Origin: Paraburkholderia atlantica
Lineage (GTDB): Bacteria > Pseudomonadota > Gammaproteobacteria > Burkholderiales > Burkholderiaceae
Length of the DNA: 64,000 nt
Assembly: GCF_009362785.1 (NCBI RefSeq)
Contig: NZ_WHNQ01000019.1
Coordinates: 1 to 64,000 of the forward strand
Reading direction: 5' to 3'
The notes beneath the pieces were generated by a model. That model was not told the origin of the DNA. It searched no databases and worked only from the letters and a program-made list of their open reading frames with translations. This document shows positions 42,677 to 52,367 of the stretch, one piece after another. Every line of letters begins with the position of its first letter. Position 1 is the first letter of the stretch. The translations under genes and the position numbers were made by a program.

Positions 42677-44905
42677 GTGAAGCCGGGCAAGACCGTTTCC
42701 GTCTCCGACCTCCCGCTGCGCTCGCGTTTGGCGGGTCTGCCAGGCGACGTGGCGGCGGGCGCCGTTTCGACGCTCGTCATGCTGTGCTATGCGATGAGCC
42801 TCGGCACGATGATCTTTAGCGCCGATCTTGCCCGCTACGCGATGCTGGGGGTGCCCACCGCGCTCGTGAGCTGCGTCGTCACGGCGCTCGTGATCGCATT
42901 GACGAGTTCGATGCGCTTCAACATCGGCGGCCCCGACAGCAATGCCGCGGCCTTCCTCGCGGGCGTGGCGGCGGGTGTGGCCAGCAGCGTGCGCGCGGAC
43001 GGCGGCTCACCGCAGACGCAGATCCTCACGGTGCTGATCGCAATCGCGCTTTGTTCGGTGATGACCGGCATCGCGCTCTATGCGATCGGCTCGTCCAGGC
43101 GCAGCCGCTCGTTGCAGTTCCTGCCCTATCCGGTGCTCGGCGGATTTCTCGCCGGCACGGGCTACCTGCTGCTCGCCGGAGCGTTCCGCGTGCTGACGGG
43201 CCAGCCGCTGGAGTGGCACACGCTCGCGTTGCTCGCGCACCTTCACTGGATCACATGGGTTCCGGCGCTGGTCGTCGGCGTGCTGGCCACGGTGCTGATG
43301 CGCACGTGGCAGCACATTGCCGCGCTGCCGCTCACGCTGGCCTTCGGTGTCGTGCTTTTCTACGTTCTGCTCCAGCTTGCCGGCGTTTCGATCGAGGACG
43401 CGCGCGGCATGGGTCTGCTGCTGCCGCGCGTCAAGCTGCACCTTGCCGGGCTGCCGGAGTTGCACCTGGCCGCGAGGCTCGGACGGGGCGTCATCGACTG
43501 GTCGGCGGTCGGCGCGCATCTTCCCGAGAGTCTGGTGGTGACGTCGGTATCGGCCGTGACGATCCTGATGAATTCGACGGCGATCGGCACGGCTACCGGA
43601 GAGGACGTCGACCTCAATCGCGAGATGCGCGCCGCCGGCCTCGCCAATCTCGCGAGCGGACTGCTGGGCGGCATGGTCGGCTACCAGTCGTTCAATCGCT
43701 CGATGCTCAATGCGCGGGTGGGCGCGACGAGCCGGGTGGCGGGCGTGTTCGCGTCGCTTGCGTGCGTGGTCGTGCTCGCCACGTCGCCCGACATCGTGGC
43801 GCTGTTTCCGGTGCCGGTGCTGGTCGGCCTTCAATTGTTCATGGGGCTGCGATTGCTCGTGCATTGGCTCGCAGGCGCCTGGACCAAGCTCAACTGGTAT
43901 GAGTATCTGCTCGTGCCCGTGATTCTCGGCACGATCGCGGCCTATGGCGTGATCGTCGGCGTCGTCGTGGGCGTCGTTGCGGCGTGCGTGATGTTCACGC
44001 TGCTCTACGGCCGGGTCGGCTGCATACGCATGGAGTTCGACCTGCGCGCGCGGTCCTCGAATGTGGAGCGCAGCATCGAAGACACCCAGGCTCTGCGTGC
44101 CATCGGCAACCAGGTATGCGGAATGTGCCTGCAAGGGTTCCTCTTCTTCGGCACGGCCAATTCGATTCTGCAGCGCCTGCGGGAACGCTTCGGTGCGAGC
44201 GATCAGGCGCCGGTCCGCTTCGTCGTGCTCGACTTTGCGGCGACACATGGCATGGATGCGTCGGTATCCATCAGTTTCGTCAAGCTCAGGCAGTTCTGCG
44301 CGGCAAAAAACGCGGACCTCGTGTTGACCTCGCTGCCGCCGCGCTCACGCGATCTGCTCGAGAAGACCGGTACGCTCAATCTGAAGATCCATCAATTCGA
44401 TACGCTCGACGCGGGTCTCGAGTGGATCGAAGACAAGCTGCTAGCGTCCAACTCGCTCGTGCCCACGCATGGCGGCGAACTGCGGGCGATGCTCGAGCCG
44501 CATTTCACGGCCAGCGCGTTGAACAGGCTGATTGCGTGTCTGGAGATGCGCGATCTGCTGTCGGGGCAGGCGCTGTTTCGACATCGCGAGCCGGGCGACG
44601 CGCTGTATTTCGTCGAACAAGGACGTGTGGCGATCTCGCTGCCGCTCGGCGACGGCCGCTCGGCACGTCTGCGCTCGTTCGGCCCGGGCACGGTCGTGGG
44701 GGAAATGGCGGTGTACACGCAGCAGCAGCGCAGCGCGGATGTGATTGCCGAGGCACCGACACGCGTTTACCGCCTGTCGATCACGCGGCTGCTCGAACTC
44801 GAACAGCAGGACCCGGCAACGGCGCAACAGTTGCATCGGTTTCTCGTGAAGACGATTGCGTTGCGTCTTGCCGTTGCGGACGAAGCACTACGCGCGGCTC
44901 TGTAA
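42677..44905 (+). CDS. SulP-family anion transporter with STAS and cyclic-nucleotide-binding domains
   Basis: About 742 residues from GTG 42677 (an upstream GTG-type start at 42575 would add 34 residues). The first ~400 residues are a SLC26/SulP membrane core (AGLPGDVAAGAVSTLVMLCY, NIGGPDSNAAAFLAG, LMNSTAIGTATGEDVDLNRE). A STAS domain follows at about 440-560 (FVVLDFAATHGMDASVSISF). The C-terminal cNMP domain contains PGDALYFVEQGRVAISL and the phosphate-binding cassette VVGEMAVYTQQQRSADV, retaining the key Glu and Arg. Substrate is an inorganic or organic anion, unspecified. Transport is probably gated by cAMP made by the divergent cyclase (inference). Confidence 0.88.
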   Translation: MKPGKTVSVSDLPLRSRLAGLPGDVAAGAVSTLVMLCYAMSLGTMIFSADLARYAMLGVPTALVSCVVTALVIALTSSMRFNIGGPDSNAAAFLAGVAAGVASSVRADGGSPQTQILTVLIAIALCSVMTGIALYAIGSSRRSRSLQFLPYPVLGGFLAGTGYLLLAGAFRVLTGQPLEWHTLALLAHLHWITWVPALVVGVLATVLMRTWQHIAALPLTLAFGVVLFYVLLQLAGVSIEDARGMGLLLPRVKLHLAGLPELHLAARLGRGVIDWSAVGAHLPESLVVTSVSAVTILMNSTAIGTATGEDVDLNREMRAAGLANLASGLLGGMVGYQSFNRSMLNARVGATSRVAGVFASLACVVVLATSPDIVALFPVPVLVGLQLFMGLRLLVHWLAGAWTKLNWYEYLLVPVILGTIAAYGVIVGVVVGVVAACVMFTLLYGRVGCIRMEFDLRARSSNVERSIEDTQALRAIGNQVCGMCLQGFLFFGTANSILQRLRERFGASDQAPVRFVVLDFAATHGMDASVSISFVKLRQFCAAKNADLVLTSLPPRSRDLLEKTGTLNLKIHQFDTLDAGLEWIEDKLLASNSLVPTHGGELRAMLEPHFTASALNRLIACLEMRDLLSGQALFRHREPGDALYFVEQGRVAISLPLGDGRSARLRSFGPGTVVGEMAVYTQQQRSADVIAEAPTRVYRLSITRLLELEQQDPATAQQLHRFLVKTIALRLAVADEALRAAL

Positions 44906-44941
44906 CTGATTTATGCAGGACCGACGCATCGCGCGCGATCG

Positions 44942-45118
44942 TCAGTTATAGCCGAGGATCGCTGCCGTCGCGACATCCGTGCGGTCGATCGGGTTGCCAG
45001 CAAGCAGTACGGTTGGCTCTTTCAACAACAAACGGTATGACGGTACGTAGGTTTCGCTCATCCCATCCGCGTCGCGCCGCTGACCTTCCTGCGGCTTGCT
45101 GTTTTCGGGGTGATTCAT
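44942..45118 (-). CDS. 58-residue hypothetical protein
   Basis: A short frame beginning MNHPENSKPQEGQRRDADGM and ending in AAILGYN. AAGGAG stands 6 bases before the ATG, the best ribosome binding site in this gap. The N-terminal half is polar and charged. The C-terminal half contains LLLKEPTVLLAGNPIDRTDV, a small beta or amphipathic segment. No known family is recognised. A longer frame on the same strand (44946-45362, other phase) has no such start and is judged spurious. It converges on the SulP gene. Confidence 0.5.
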   Translation of the reverse strand: MNHPENSKPQEGQRRDADGMSETYVPSYRLLLKEPTVLLAGNPIDRTDVATAAILGYN

Positions 45119-45540
45119 CGTTGTCTCCTTCTAAAATGCCGATGGTTCCGTCATGGATGCGTTCAAAGCAGAAATGAGGCATGCGTCCATTTCGGCGAAA
45201 CTCCCGGCTTGATATGCATGATTTAGCAATTTCAATGCCATCGCGGCATCCATCTGCAACGAAAGCAAGCCAGGGCGGCACCGCGCGCTCGACGACGTGC
45301 GTGTCAACCGGCACGCACGTCAAACTCATCACAACGTGAGATATATTTTTCCATGGACACACCGTTATTGCACGGGCACATCTTCAACTGCCGGGCTCGT
45401 CTTTACCGCATGAACATTCGCATGGTACAAACATCCTGTTTAGCTGTTCGGGCTAGCTAATGTAAGCAGGCACACCATGCGGGCAGCGCCGGATCGTCTT
45501 CGGCGCCGTGTCCGCAGAGGAAACCGATGCAAGGACGCTG
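45119..45540. other. intergenic region upstream of the multi-PAS kinase
   Basis: This 422-base gap holds the promoter of the small gene (minus) and of the sensor kinase (plus). The sequence near 45330-45350 is AT-rich (GAGATATATTTTTCC), a plausible promoter area. I see no further gene, repeat or RNA structure in it. Confidence 0.4.
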
Positions 45541-48147
45541 ATGAACGATCCTGCTCACTTCCTTCCCTCATTCGTTTGGCGTGCCGATCGCGACGGCGTC
45601 GTCCGCTATGCCAACCCGTGGACATCACGGTATCTCGGCATTCCCGCCCTTGAACTGGTCGGGATGCACTGGAAGACCTTCGTTCATCCCGACGACATCG
45701 ATCATGTGCTCGACGCAGTGCGGAAGATGCGCGACGGTACGCTGCTCGGCAATGTCGAAGTGCGTCTGCTGCGCGCGGACGGCGAGTATCGCTGGCACGT
45801 GTTGCATCTTCAAGCCGAGCGCGACGCGAGTGGCCGCATCGGCGACACGGTGGGCGTCGCGACCGATATCCACGAAGCCCGTCACGCGTGGGCCATGTAC
45901 GAAGCGAGCGAGCGACGCCTGAAGGCCGCCTTCCACGGCGCTCGCATGGGCGCGTGGGAATGGGACATGAAGAGCCGCGTCGTGCGAATGACCTCGCAAC
46001 TCGCGGATCTGTACGGGTTTCCACCCGGCACCGATGCGCTTGCGCTATCCGATCTGGAGAACCGTGTCGAACCCGAGTATCGGGCGCTATTCCAGCGGAA
46101 GGTCGATGACGCTCTGCAACACGGCGGTCCCTTCGAATTCGACTTCGTGCTGAACGGTGGATCGCCTTCACCACGCTGGTTGCGCATGCGCGGCCACGCG
46201 GAATACGAGCACGGTACGCTCGCGCATGTGTACGGCGTGACCTTCGACATCAGCAAGCAGCGCGCAGCCGAAGAGCAACTCAGTCTCAGCGAACGGCGTT
46301 ATCGGGTGCTCGTGGAATCGACGGGCGCACTCGTATGGTCGGCCGAGCCGAACGGCGACATACGGCCCGCAGGCGAGGACTGGAGACGCTTCACGGGCGA
46401 CGACGTGGTCCGTCTGGCGGACTGGGGATGGCTCGACTACGTTCATCCGGACGACCGCGAGGCGGCAAGGCAGGTGTGGGTCGATGTGCTGCAGCGACGC
46501 GCGCCCGCATCGACCATGTTCCGCATGCGGCGTCACGACGGCCAGTACAGGATGATGCACGCCCAGGCAGCGCCACTGTTCGACAGCCACGGCAAACTAC
46601 AGGAGTGGTTCGGCACGTCGACCGACGTGACGCCTCAGTATGAAGCGCAATTGGCGATCGAAGCCCGCAATCTGCGTCTGTCCGTCGCGATGCAGGCGGC
46701 GCGGCTGAACATCGTCTGCTTCGACCTGGCCTCGCGCACACTATCGTTCGAAGAGGGCCGCGCACCGCGGATCGACCATGTGCTCAGCTACGACGAGGCG
46801 CTGCGCAACGTGCATCCCGACGACCGCGCGATGCTCGAACAATATGTCCTCGGGCTGGCCGAAGGCAACGACCCGGTCGCGAACTTCGAATTTCGTTTGC
46901 AGAACGCGCACGGCGAGCAATGGATGCATGGCAGCGCGCTGCTTCAGCGAGGCGCGGACGGCAAGCCGTTGCGCATCATCGCCAGCGTGATCGACATCAC
47001 CCAGCGCAAGCAGCTCGAACTGATGCTGCGCGAAACCGATCGCCGCAAGGACGAGTTTCTCGCGATGCTCGCGCACGAGCTGCGCAATCCGCTCGCGCCA
47101 CTACGCACAGCCATCGCGTTGCTCGACAAGCAACCCGGCACGGCCTCACGTCCACACGAGCTGATCAACCTGATGCGTCGGCAGGTCGAGCACATGACGC
47201 GAATCGTCGACGATCTGCTCGAAGTGTCGCGCATCACGCAAGGACGCATCGTGCTGCAACTCGAACCCGTTCTGGTCGGCACGGCCGTCTACCACGCTGT
47301 CGAGGCGATCGCGGCGATGGCCGAAGCTCGTCATCAGCAGTTGCACGTCAGTGTTTGCGATCCGACCACATGGGTATGCGGCGACATCACGCGGATTTCT
47401 CAGATCTTCGTCAATATCCTGAACAACGCGAGCAAGTACACGCCAGAGAACGGGCATATCACGGTGAACGTAGCGGCTGACGACGAATGGGTTTCCATCG
47501 TCACGCAAGATACTGGCACCGGCATTTCGGCCGAGCTGCTGCCGAAGGTGTTCGAGCTCTTTTCGCAAGGCGAACGCACGCTCGATCGATCGGATGGCGG
47601 CCTCGGAATCGGACTGTCGCTCGTCAAGAAGCTCGTCGAAATGCACAACGGAACGATCGCCGTGCACAGCGAGGGCCCCAATCTCGGCACGACGGTGACG
47701 GTCCGACTGCCGCGTCTACATCACCAGGAACGTCATTCGGCAGTCGCGCTGTCGGAGCCCGCGCCGGGGCACGCGCGAACCGCGTTGCATGTGCTGGTCG
47801 TCGATGACAATCGCGACGCCGCCGATTCGCTTGCGATGCTGTGCGAATCCGAAGGGCATGCTGCCCGCGTCGCGTATTCGTCAGCCGAGGCGCTGGAAGC
47901 GGCACCGTTATTCGTGCCGGACGTGGCGTTGCTCGATATCGGTTTGCCGGATATCGACGGATACGCACTGGCGAGGCAGCTTCGCCGCAAAGGCGATGCG
48001 AAGCCCTTGCTGATCGCGATCACCGGCTACGGTCAGACGGAAGACAGACTGCGCGCGCAATCGGCGGGCTTCGACTATCACTTCGTCAAACCCGTCAATA
48101 TCGACAGCCTGCTCAAACTGCTTTCGTCGCTGATGAAGGGGCGATAG
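45541..48147 (+). CDS. multi-PAS hybrid sensor histidine kinase with receiver domain
   Basis: A 868-residue soluble kinase. Four PAS/PAC units are stacked from the N-terminus (starts near FVWRADRDGVVRYANP, AAFHGARMGAWEWDMKS, LVWSAEPNGDIRPAGED and LNIVCFDLASRTLSFEEG). The phosphoacceptor is His512 in LAMLAHELRNPLAPLRT. The ATPase domain carries ILNNASKYTPENG and GGLGIGLSLVKKLVEMHNG. The receiver at the C-terminus has Asp799 in ALLDIGLPDIDGY. The ATG at 45541 has AAGGA 6 bases upstream, better than the in-frame GTG at 45508. No transmembrane segments are seen. It resembles the kinase at 6964-9015 in kinase and receiver parts but not in its sensor region. Confidence 0.9.
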   Translation: MNDPAHFLPSFVWRADRDGVVRYANPWTSRYLGIPALELVGMHWKTFVHPDDIDHVLDAVRKMRDGTLLGNVEVRLLRADGEYRWHVLHLQAERDASGRIGDTVGVATDIHEARHAWAMYEASERRLKAAFHGARMGAWEWDMKSRVVRMTSQLADLYGFPPGTDALALSDLENRVEPEYRALFQRKVDDALQHGGPFEFDFVLNGGSPSPRWLRMRGHAEYEHGTLAHVYGVTFDISKQRAAEEQLSLSERRYRVLVESTGALVWSAEPNGDIRPAGEDWRRFTGDDVVRLADWGWLDYVHPDDREAARQVWVDVLQRRAPASTMFRMRRHDGQYRMMHAQAAPLFDSHGKLQEWFGTSTDVTPQYEAQLAIEARNLRLSVAMQAARLNIVCFDLASRTLSFEEGRAPRIDHVLSYDEALRNVHPDDRAMLEQYVLGLAEGNDPVANFEFRLQNAHGEQWMHGSALLQRGADGKPLRIIASVIDITQRKQLELMLRETDRRKDEFLAMLAHELRNPLAPLRTAIALLDKQPGTASRPHELINLMRRQVEHMTRIVDDLLEVSRITQGRIVLQLEPVLVGTAVYHAVEAIAAMAEARHQQLHVSVCDPTTWVCGDITRISQIFVNILNNASKYTPENGHITVNVAADDEWVSIVTQDTGTGISAELLPKVFELFSQGERTLDRSDGGLGIGLSLVKKLVEMHNGTIAVHSEGPNLGTTVTVRLPRLHHQERHSAVALSEPAPGHARTALHVLVVDDNRDAADSLAMLCESEGHAARVAYSSAEALEAAPLFVPDVALLDIGLPDIDGYALARQLRRKGDAKPLLIAITGYGQTEDRLRAQSAGFDYHFVKPVNIDSLLKLLSSLMKGR

Positions 48148-48190
48148 AGCGGCTAGCCGTCGCTTGCGATGCCGCGCCGCCCACAACCCA

Positions 48191-49312
48191 TCACCATGTA
48201 CCGCTAAACGCCTGCTGTACCTTGACCGGGTCGGTCACGCCGTTGGCCACCAGCAACTGCGTCAGCAAGCGCGCCTTCTGCGGATTCAGATCGAGCGATG
48301 CGACGAAGCCGCGCTTGTCGTCATCCACCTCGACGTTCCGGTTCACGAAACCCGACACGAGCCGCGTCGAACGAACCACCACGATGCCTTTCGCCGCCGC
48401 GCGGTCGAGCGCGGCGAGGGCTTCCTTCGACATGTCACCATCGCCTTCACCGGCGACGACGATACCTTTCGCGCCATCGGCGATCGCATGATCGATCTGG
48501 CGGCCATCCATGTTGCTGTGCGCATAGACGATATCGACGCGCGGCAATTGCCCGTTCGCGGGCAGGCTCAGCGCGGCGCGTGCCGACTGCACCGCCGGCA
48601 TCACGAAGCGCACGCTGGCCGGATCGACATAACCGATCGCGCCCGCGTTCGGCGACGCGAACGCCTGTACCGCCGTGGTATTGGTCTTGGTGATCCAGCG
48701 CGGCGCGTGAATCTGATCGTTCATCACGACCATCACGCCGCGGCCACGCGACTGCGGGCTCGCCGCCACTTCGACGGCTTCGTACAGATTGTTGGGACCG
48801 TCGGCGCTCGTGGAACCGCCCGGGCGCATCGAGCCGACCAGGACCACCGGCTTGTCCGAGTGCAGCACGTTGTTCAGGAAGAACGCCGTTTCCTCGATCG
48901 TATCGGTGCCGTGCGTGATCACGACGGCGTCGGCCTCGTTGCGCTCGAACGCCTCATCGATCCGCCTCGCAAGCTGCAACCAGATCTTGTCGTTCATGTC
49001 CTGCGAGCCGACGTTCGAGATCTGCTCCGCGTTGATGCTCGCGAGCTTGTCGATGCCCGGCACGCCGCGCACCAGTTCCTGCCCCTTCACGTTGCCCGAG
49101 TTGTAGCCGATTGCCGAACGCGGATCGGCGGTGCCCGAGATCGTGCCGCCGGTGGCCAGCAGCAGAACGCGCGGCATCGCCGTGACGGCGCTTGCCTGTT
49201 GCGATGACACGTCGGCCGCCTGCGCGCCGGTACCCGCGGCAAGTGCCGCGATCAGCAGTGCCGCCGAACCGCACAGCCGCAGTGCTTTTCGATTGATCGT
49301 GTTGATGCTCAT
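48191..49312 (-). CDS. ansB: type II L-asparaginase (periplasmic)
   Basis: A 373-residue asparaginase/glutaminase. A Sec signal peptide (LCGSAALLIAALAAGTGAQA) indicates periplasmic location. The catalytic threonines lie in LLLATGGTISGTAD and ITHGTDTIEETAF, and the dimer loop MRPGGSTSADGPNNLYEA is typical of type II enzymes. ATG at 49312 has GGAG upstream; a longer frame to 49390 would overlap aspA. It would release aspartate and ammonia from asparagine in the periplasm, supplying the symporter and aspartase encoded upstream in the same operon. Confidence 0.93.
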   Translation of the reverse strand: MSINTINRKALRLCGSAALLIAALAAGTGAQAADVSSQQASAVTAMPRVLLLATGGTISGTADPRSAIGYNSGNVKGQELVRGVPGIDKLASINAEQISNVGSQDMNDKIWLQLARRIDEAFERNEADAVVITHGTDTIEETAFFLNNVLHSDKPVVLVGSMRPGGSTSADGPNNLYEAVEVAASPQSRGRGVMVVMNDQIHAPRWITKTNTTAVQAFASPNAGAIGYVDPASVRFVMPAVQSARAALSLPANGQLPRVDIVYAHSNMDGRQIDHAIADGAKGIVVAGEGDGDMSKEALAALDRAAAKGIVVVRSTRLVSGFVNRNVEVDDDKRGFVASLDLNPQKARLLTQLLVANGVTDPVKVQQAFSGTW

Positions 49313-49386
49313 GTTTCGTCTCCACCATCGTTTTAAAAAGAGTCGCGCGCGTATGCACGCGACCTGTGACCGGAAACCTTCGTCGC

Positions 49387-50805
49387 TCATGCGGCCGGGG
49401 TCATTTTTCTCGGTTGCGTCAGCATCGCCGGTTGAAGGATCTCGTCGAGCTGGGTCTGACTCAGCAGCCCTTTGTCGATCACGATCTGCGCCACGCTCTT
49501 GCCCGACGCCAGCGCTTCCTTCGCGACTTCGGTCGAGTGCGAATAGCCGATGTACGGGTTCAGCGCGGTCACGATGCCGATCGAGTTCTCGACGATCGCG
49601 CGCAGCCGCTCGCGATTCGCGCTAATGCCGTCGACGCATTTCGACGCGAGCGTGAGGCACCCCGCGCGCAGATGCGCGACGCTCTTGAACAGGCTGTGCG
49701 CGATGATCGGCTCGAACGCGTTGAGCTGCAGCTGACCCGCTTCGGCGGCGAAGCTCACCGTCACATCGTTGCCGATGACTTCGAACGCGATCTGGTTGAC
49801 GACCTCAGGAATCACCGGATTCACCTTGCCCGGCATGATGCTCGAGCCCGCCTGTACCGGCGGCAGGTTGATTTCGCCGAGGCCCGCGCGCGGACCGCTC
49901 GAAAGCAGGCGAAGATCGTTGCAGGTTTTCGACAGTTTGACGGCGACGCGCTTCAGTACGCCGGAGAGCTGCACGAAGGAGCCGACATCCTGCGTCGCTT
50001 CGACCAGGTTCGGTGACGTGGTCAACGCAATACCGGTTATTTCGCTCAGGTGCCGGCAGGCAAGCTGCGCGTATTCCGGATGCGTGTTGATGCCGGTGCC
50101 GATCGCCGTCGCGCCGAGATTGATTTCGCAGATCAGTTGGGCGGCCTCCTTCAGCCGCTCTTCGTCTTCGCCGAGCATCACCGCGAAGGTGCTGAACTCC
50201 TGGCCGAGCGTCATCGGTACGGCGTCCTGAAGCTGCGTGCGGCCCATCTTCAGGTCGTTGCCGAATTCCACCGCCTTGCGTTCGAACGATGCGCGCAACA
50301 CGCCCATCGCGTCGACGAGCTGCATGATTCCCGCGTACGTGGCGATCTTCAGCGCGGTCGGATAAACGTCGTTGGTGCTCTGGCCGAGATTCACATCCTC
50401 ATTCGGATGAAGAATCGCGTATTCGCCGCGCTGTCGGCCGAGATGTTCGAGCGCGAGATTGGCGATCACCTCGTTCGCGTTCATGTTGGTCGACGTGCCC
50501 GCGCCGCCCTGAATCACATCGACGACGAAATGCTCGTGCGCGGTGCCTGAGCGCACTTGCCTGCATGCGTGCACGATGGCCTGCATCTTCACTGCGCTCA
50601 ACAGGCCGAGATCGTAGTTCGCGAGCGCGGCGGCTTCTTTCACGCTCGCCAGTGCGTTGACGAGGTTCGGATACACGGAGATCGGAATGCCCGTGATCGG
50701 AAAGTTTTGCAGCGCGCGCAGCGTGTGTACGCCGTAGTACGCGGTCGCGGGCACGGCGAGATCGCCGAGCAGGTCGTGTTCGATACGTTCGATCGGTGCA
50801 AGCAT
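49387..50805 (-). CDS. aspA: aspartate ammonia-lyase
   Basis: A 472-residue member of the fumarase/aspartase superfamily. The signature GSSIMPGKVNPVIPE forms the flexible catalytic loop, with GGAGTSTNMNANEVIAN and LGQSTNDVYPTALK providing the other two active-site segments. It deaminates L-aspartate to fumarate and ammonia. GAGGA precedes the ATG. It lies between the racemase and asparaginase genes with gaps of 95 and 74 bases. Confidence 0.95.
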   Translation of the reverse strand: MLAPIERIEHDLLGDLAVPATAYYGVHTLRALQNFPITGIPISVYPNLVNALASVKEAAALANYDLGLLSAVKMQAIVHACRQVRSGTAHEHFVVDVIQGGAGTSTNMNANEVIANLALEHLGRQRGEYAILHPNEDVNLGQSTNDVYPTALKIATYAGIMQLVDAMGVLRASFERKAVEFGNDLKMGRTQLQDAVPMTLGQEFSTFAVMLGEDEERLKEAAQLICEINLGATAIGTGINTHPEYAQLACRHLSEITGIALTTSPNLVEATQDVGSFVQLSGVLKRVAVKLSKTCNDLRLLSSGPRAGLGEINLPPVQAGSSIMPGKVNPVIPEVVNQIAFEVIGNDVTVSFAAEAGQLQLNAFEPIIAHSLFKSVAHLRAGCLTLASKCVDGISANRERLRAIVENSIGIVTALNPYIGYSHSTEVAKEALASGKSVAQIVIDKGLLSQTQLDEILQPAMLTQPRKMTPAA

Positions 50806-50900
50806 AAGTTCCTCTCAGGTTCTGATAACGACAGGCGAACGGGGTCATCCGGCACACGTCGTGTGCAGGTCCGTCGCGTTGAATGGGTGATGCGGTTGGC

Positions 50901-52367
50901 TTATCGAGGCGGCGCGGTCGCGCAGGCGACGCACTGCTTCGCGAGCACATCGGTCGGATCGACGATGCTCACGCGCGCGCCGTTCGCGCCGATCACATAC
51001 GGCTCGCGCAGCAGCAGCGGCAGTTCCGTGCAGCCGAGCACGATCACTTCGACGCCCTCGGCGATCAGTCCATCGATCGCCGCGGCAAGGTCTTGCTGGC
51101 ACTGTCCCGCCGTGAATCCGGCTTTCACGCCTGCCTTGCCGTAGATCGCGTCCATCACGCGCGCCTGCAGCGCGGGTGCCGGGACGACCTGCCGCAAGTC
51201 CTGCGATTCGAGCGCCTTCTGGTAGACGCCGCTCGCGAGCGTGCCGGAAGTCGCAAGGACACCGACCGAGCGCAGCGCGGGAAACGACTCGCGCAGGTAA
51301 CGCACCGTCACCGTCAGCATATTGACGATCGGCACGCCGAGATAAGGCTGAATCCGCTCGACGAAGGCATGCGCGGTATTGCACGGGATCGCGATCAGAT
51401 CTGCGCCGCCCGTTTCGAGCTTCTTGCAGGTCGCGTACAGCGAGATGGTCGGATCGGGTCCATCGCCGATCAGGTTCTCCGTGCGATCCGGGATCTGCGG
51501 GTTCTGCTCGACGAGCAGCTTGATGTGGTCCTGATCGCGCTGCGCGGGCGTCGCGCGCACGATCTTGTGAATGAAATCGACGGTGGCCGCCGGACCCACG
51601 CCGCCCACCACGCCGACCTTGAAGATCGTCTCGGGCGTGTGGTACTGGCCGGAGACGACGTATTGCGCGTAAGCCAGGTTCGAATCGACGAGCGGAACGC
51701 GCAACGCACCGAGTTCGTCCGCGACCAGCGCGATTTCGGTGAGCCCCGGCACGATCACGTTGGCGCCCTGCGCGATCAAATCTTCGCAAGCCGCGCGCAG
51801 CAACTCGACTGGACGGCCACGCAGATTGCCGCTCTTCACGCCATCCTCGCCATAGACGGCTTCGGTGACGAAATCGGTGCCGTCGCCAATGCGCGGATGG
51901 ATCACCTCGAATTCGGGCGCCGCGAAGTACTTCTCGAACAGCCGCTTGCGCCGCGTATAGGCCGATGCCAGCACGCCCACGCGGCGCACCGCGGGAAATC
52001 TTCTGCGCACATGGCTGCGCACCGCGTCGATCATGTCGACGATCTGCAGCGGCGAATTGGCTTTCAGTTCGTCGATGAACGTGTGGCTCAGGAAGCACGG
52101 CAGCACGACCGTCGTCACGCCGCGCTTCTCGAAGCTGCTGATCAGATCGAAGATGTACAGCTTGCGCTGCGTCAGCGTCTCGCTGTCGGCATCGGCGCTG
52201 CGAAACGGCTGCTGCTCGAAGATTGCATCGAAGTGCTCGGCGTCGCGGGTGGCCGGCGTCGACTTGATCAGTTTGAAGAACACATCCGCACTCGCGAGCG
52301 GGCCAAGCCCGCCCACCACGCCGAACTTGCGCGCGCTCGTGGCAGCCGTTGCGTCGATGCCGCTCAT
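50901..52367 (-). CDS. tandem-fused aspartate/glutamate racemase-like protein
   Basis: A 488-residue protein made of two Asp/Glu racemase domains. Domain 1 (about 14-238) has the glycine start FGVVGGLGPLASADVF and the first cysteine (Cys91, LPCFLSH), but the second cysteine is replaced by Gly208 (VPGLTEI). Domain 2 (about 250-480) has both: Cys329 (IPCNTAH) and Cys446 (LGCTELP). Only domain 2 should be a complete two-base racemase. The probable role is interconversion of D- and L-aspartate for the aspartase downstream. Its ATG overlaps the upstream symporter stop (ATGA), so the genes are translationally coupled. An extension to 52949 would lie inside the symporter gene. Confidence 0.88.
   Translation of the reverse strand: MSGIDATAATSARKFGVVGGLGPLASADVFFKLIKSTPATRDAEHFDAIFEQQPFRSADADSETLTQRKLYIFDLISSFEKRGVTTVVLPCFLSHTFIDELKANSPLQIVDMIDAVRSHVRRRFPAVRRVGVLASAYTRRKRLFEKYFAAPEFEVIHPRIGDGTDFVTEAVYGEDGVKSGNLRGRPVELLRAACEDLIAQGANVIVPGLTEIALVADELGALRVPLVDSNLAYAQYVVSGQYHTPETIFKVGVVGGVGPAATVDFIHKIVRATPAQRDQDHIKLLVEQNPQIPDRTENLIGDGPDPTISLYATCKKLETGGADLIAIPCNTAHAFVERIQPYLGVPIVNMLTVTVRYLRESFPALRSVGVLATSGTLASGVYQKALESQDLRQVVPAPALQARVMDAIYGKAGVKAGFTAGQCQQDLAAAIDGLIAEGVEVIVLGCTELPLLLREPYVIGANGARVSIVDPTDVLAKQCVACATAPPR

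Noticed and set aside
44946..45362. 138-residue open frame on the minus strand in the gap after the SulP gene
   Set aside because: It has no good start signal and a random composition; a 58-residue frame in another phase has an ideal ribosome binding site.
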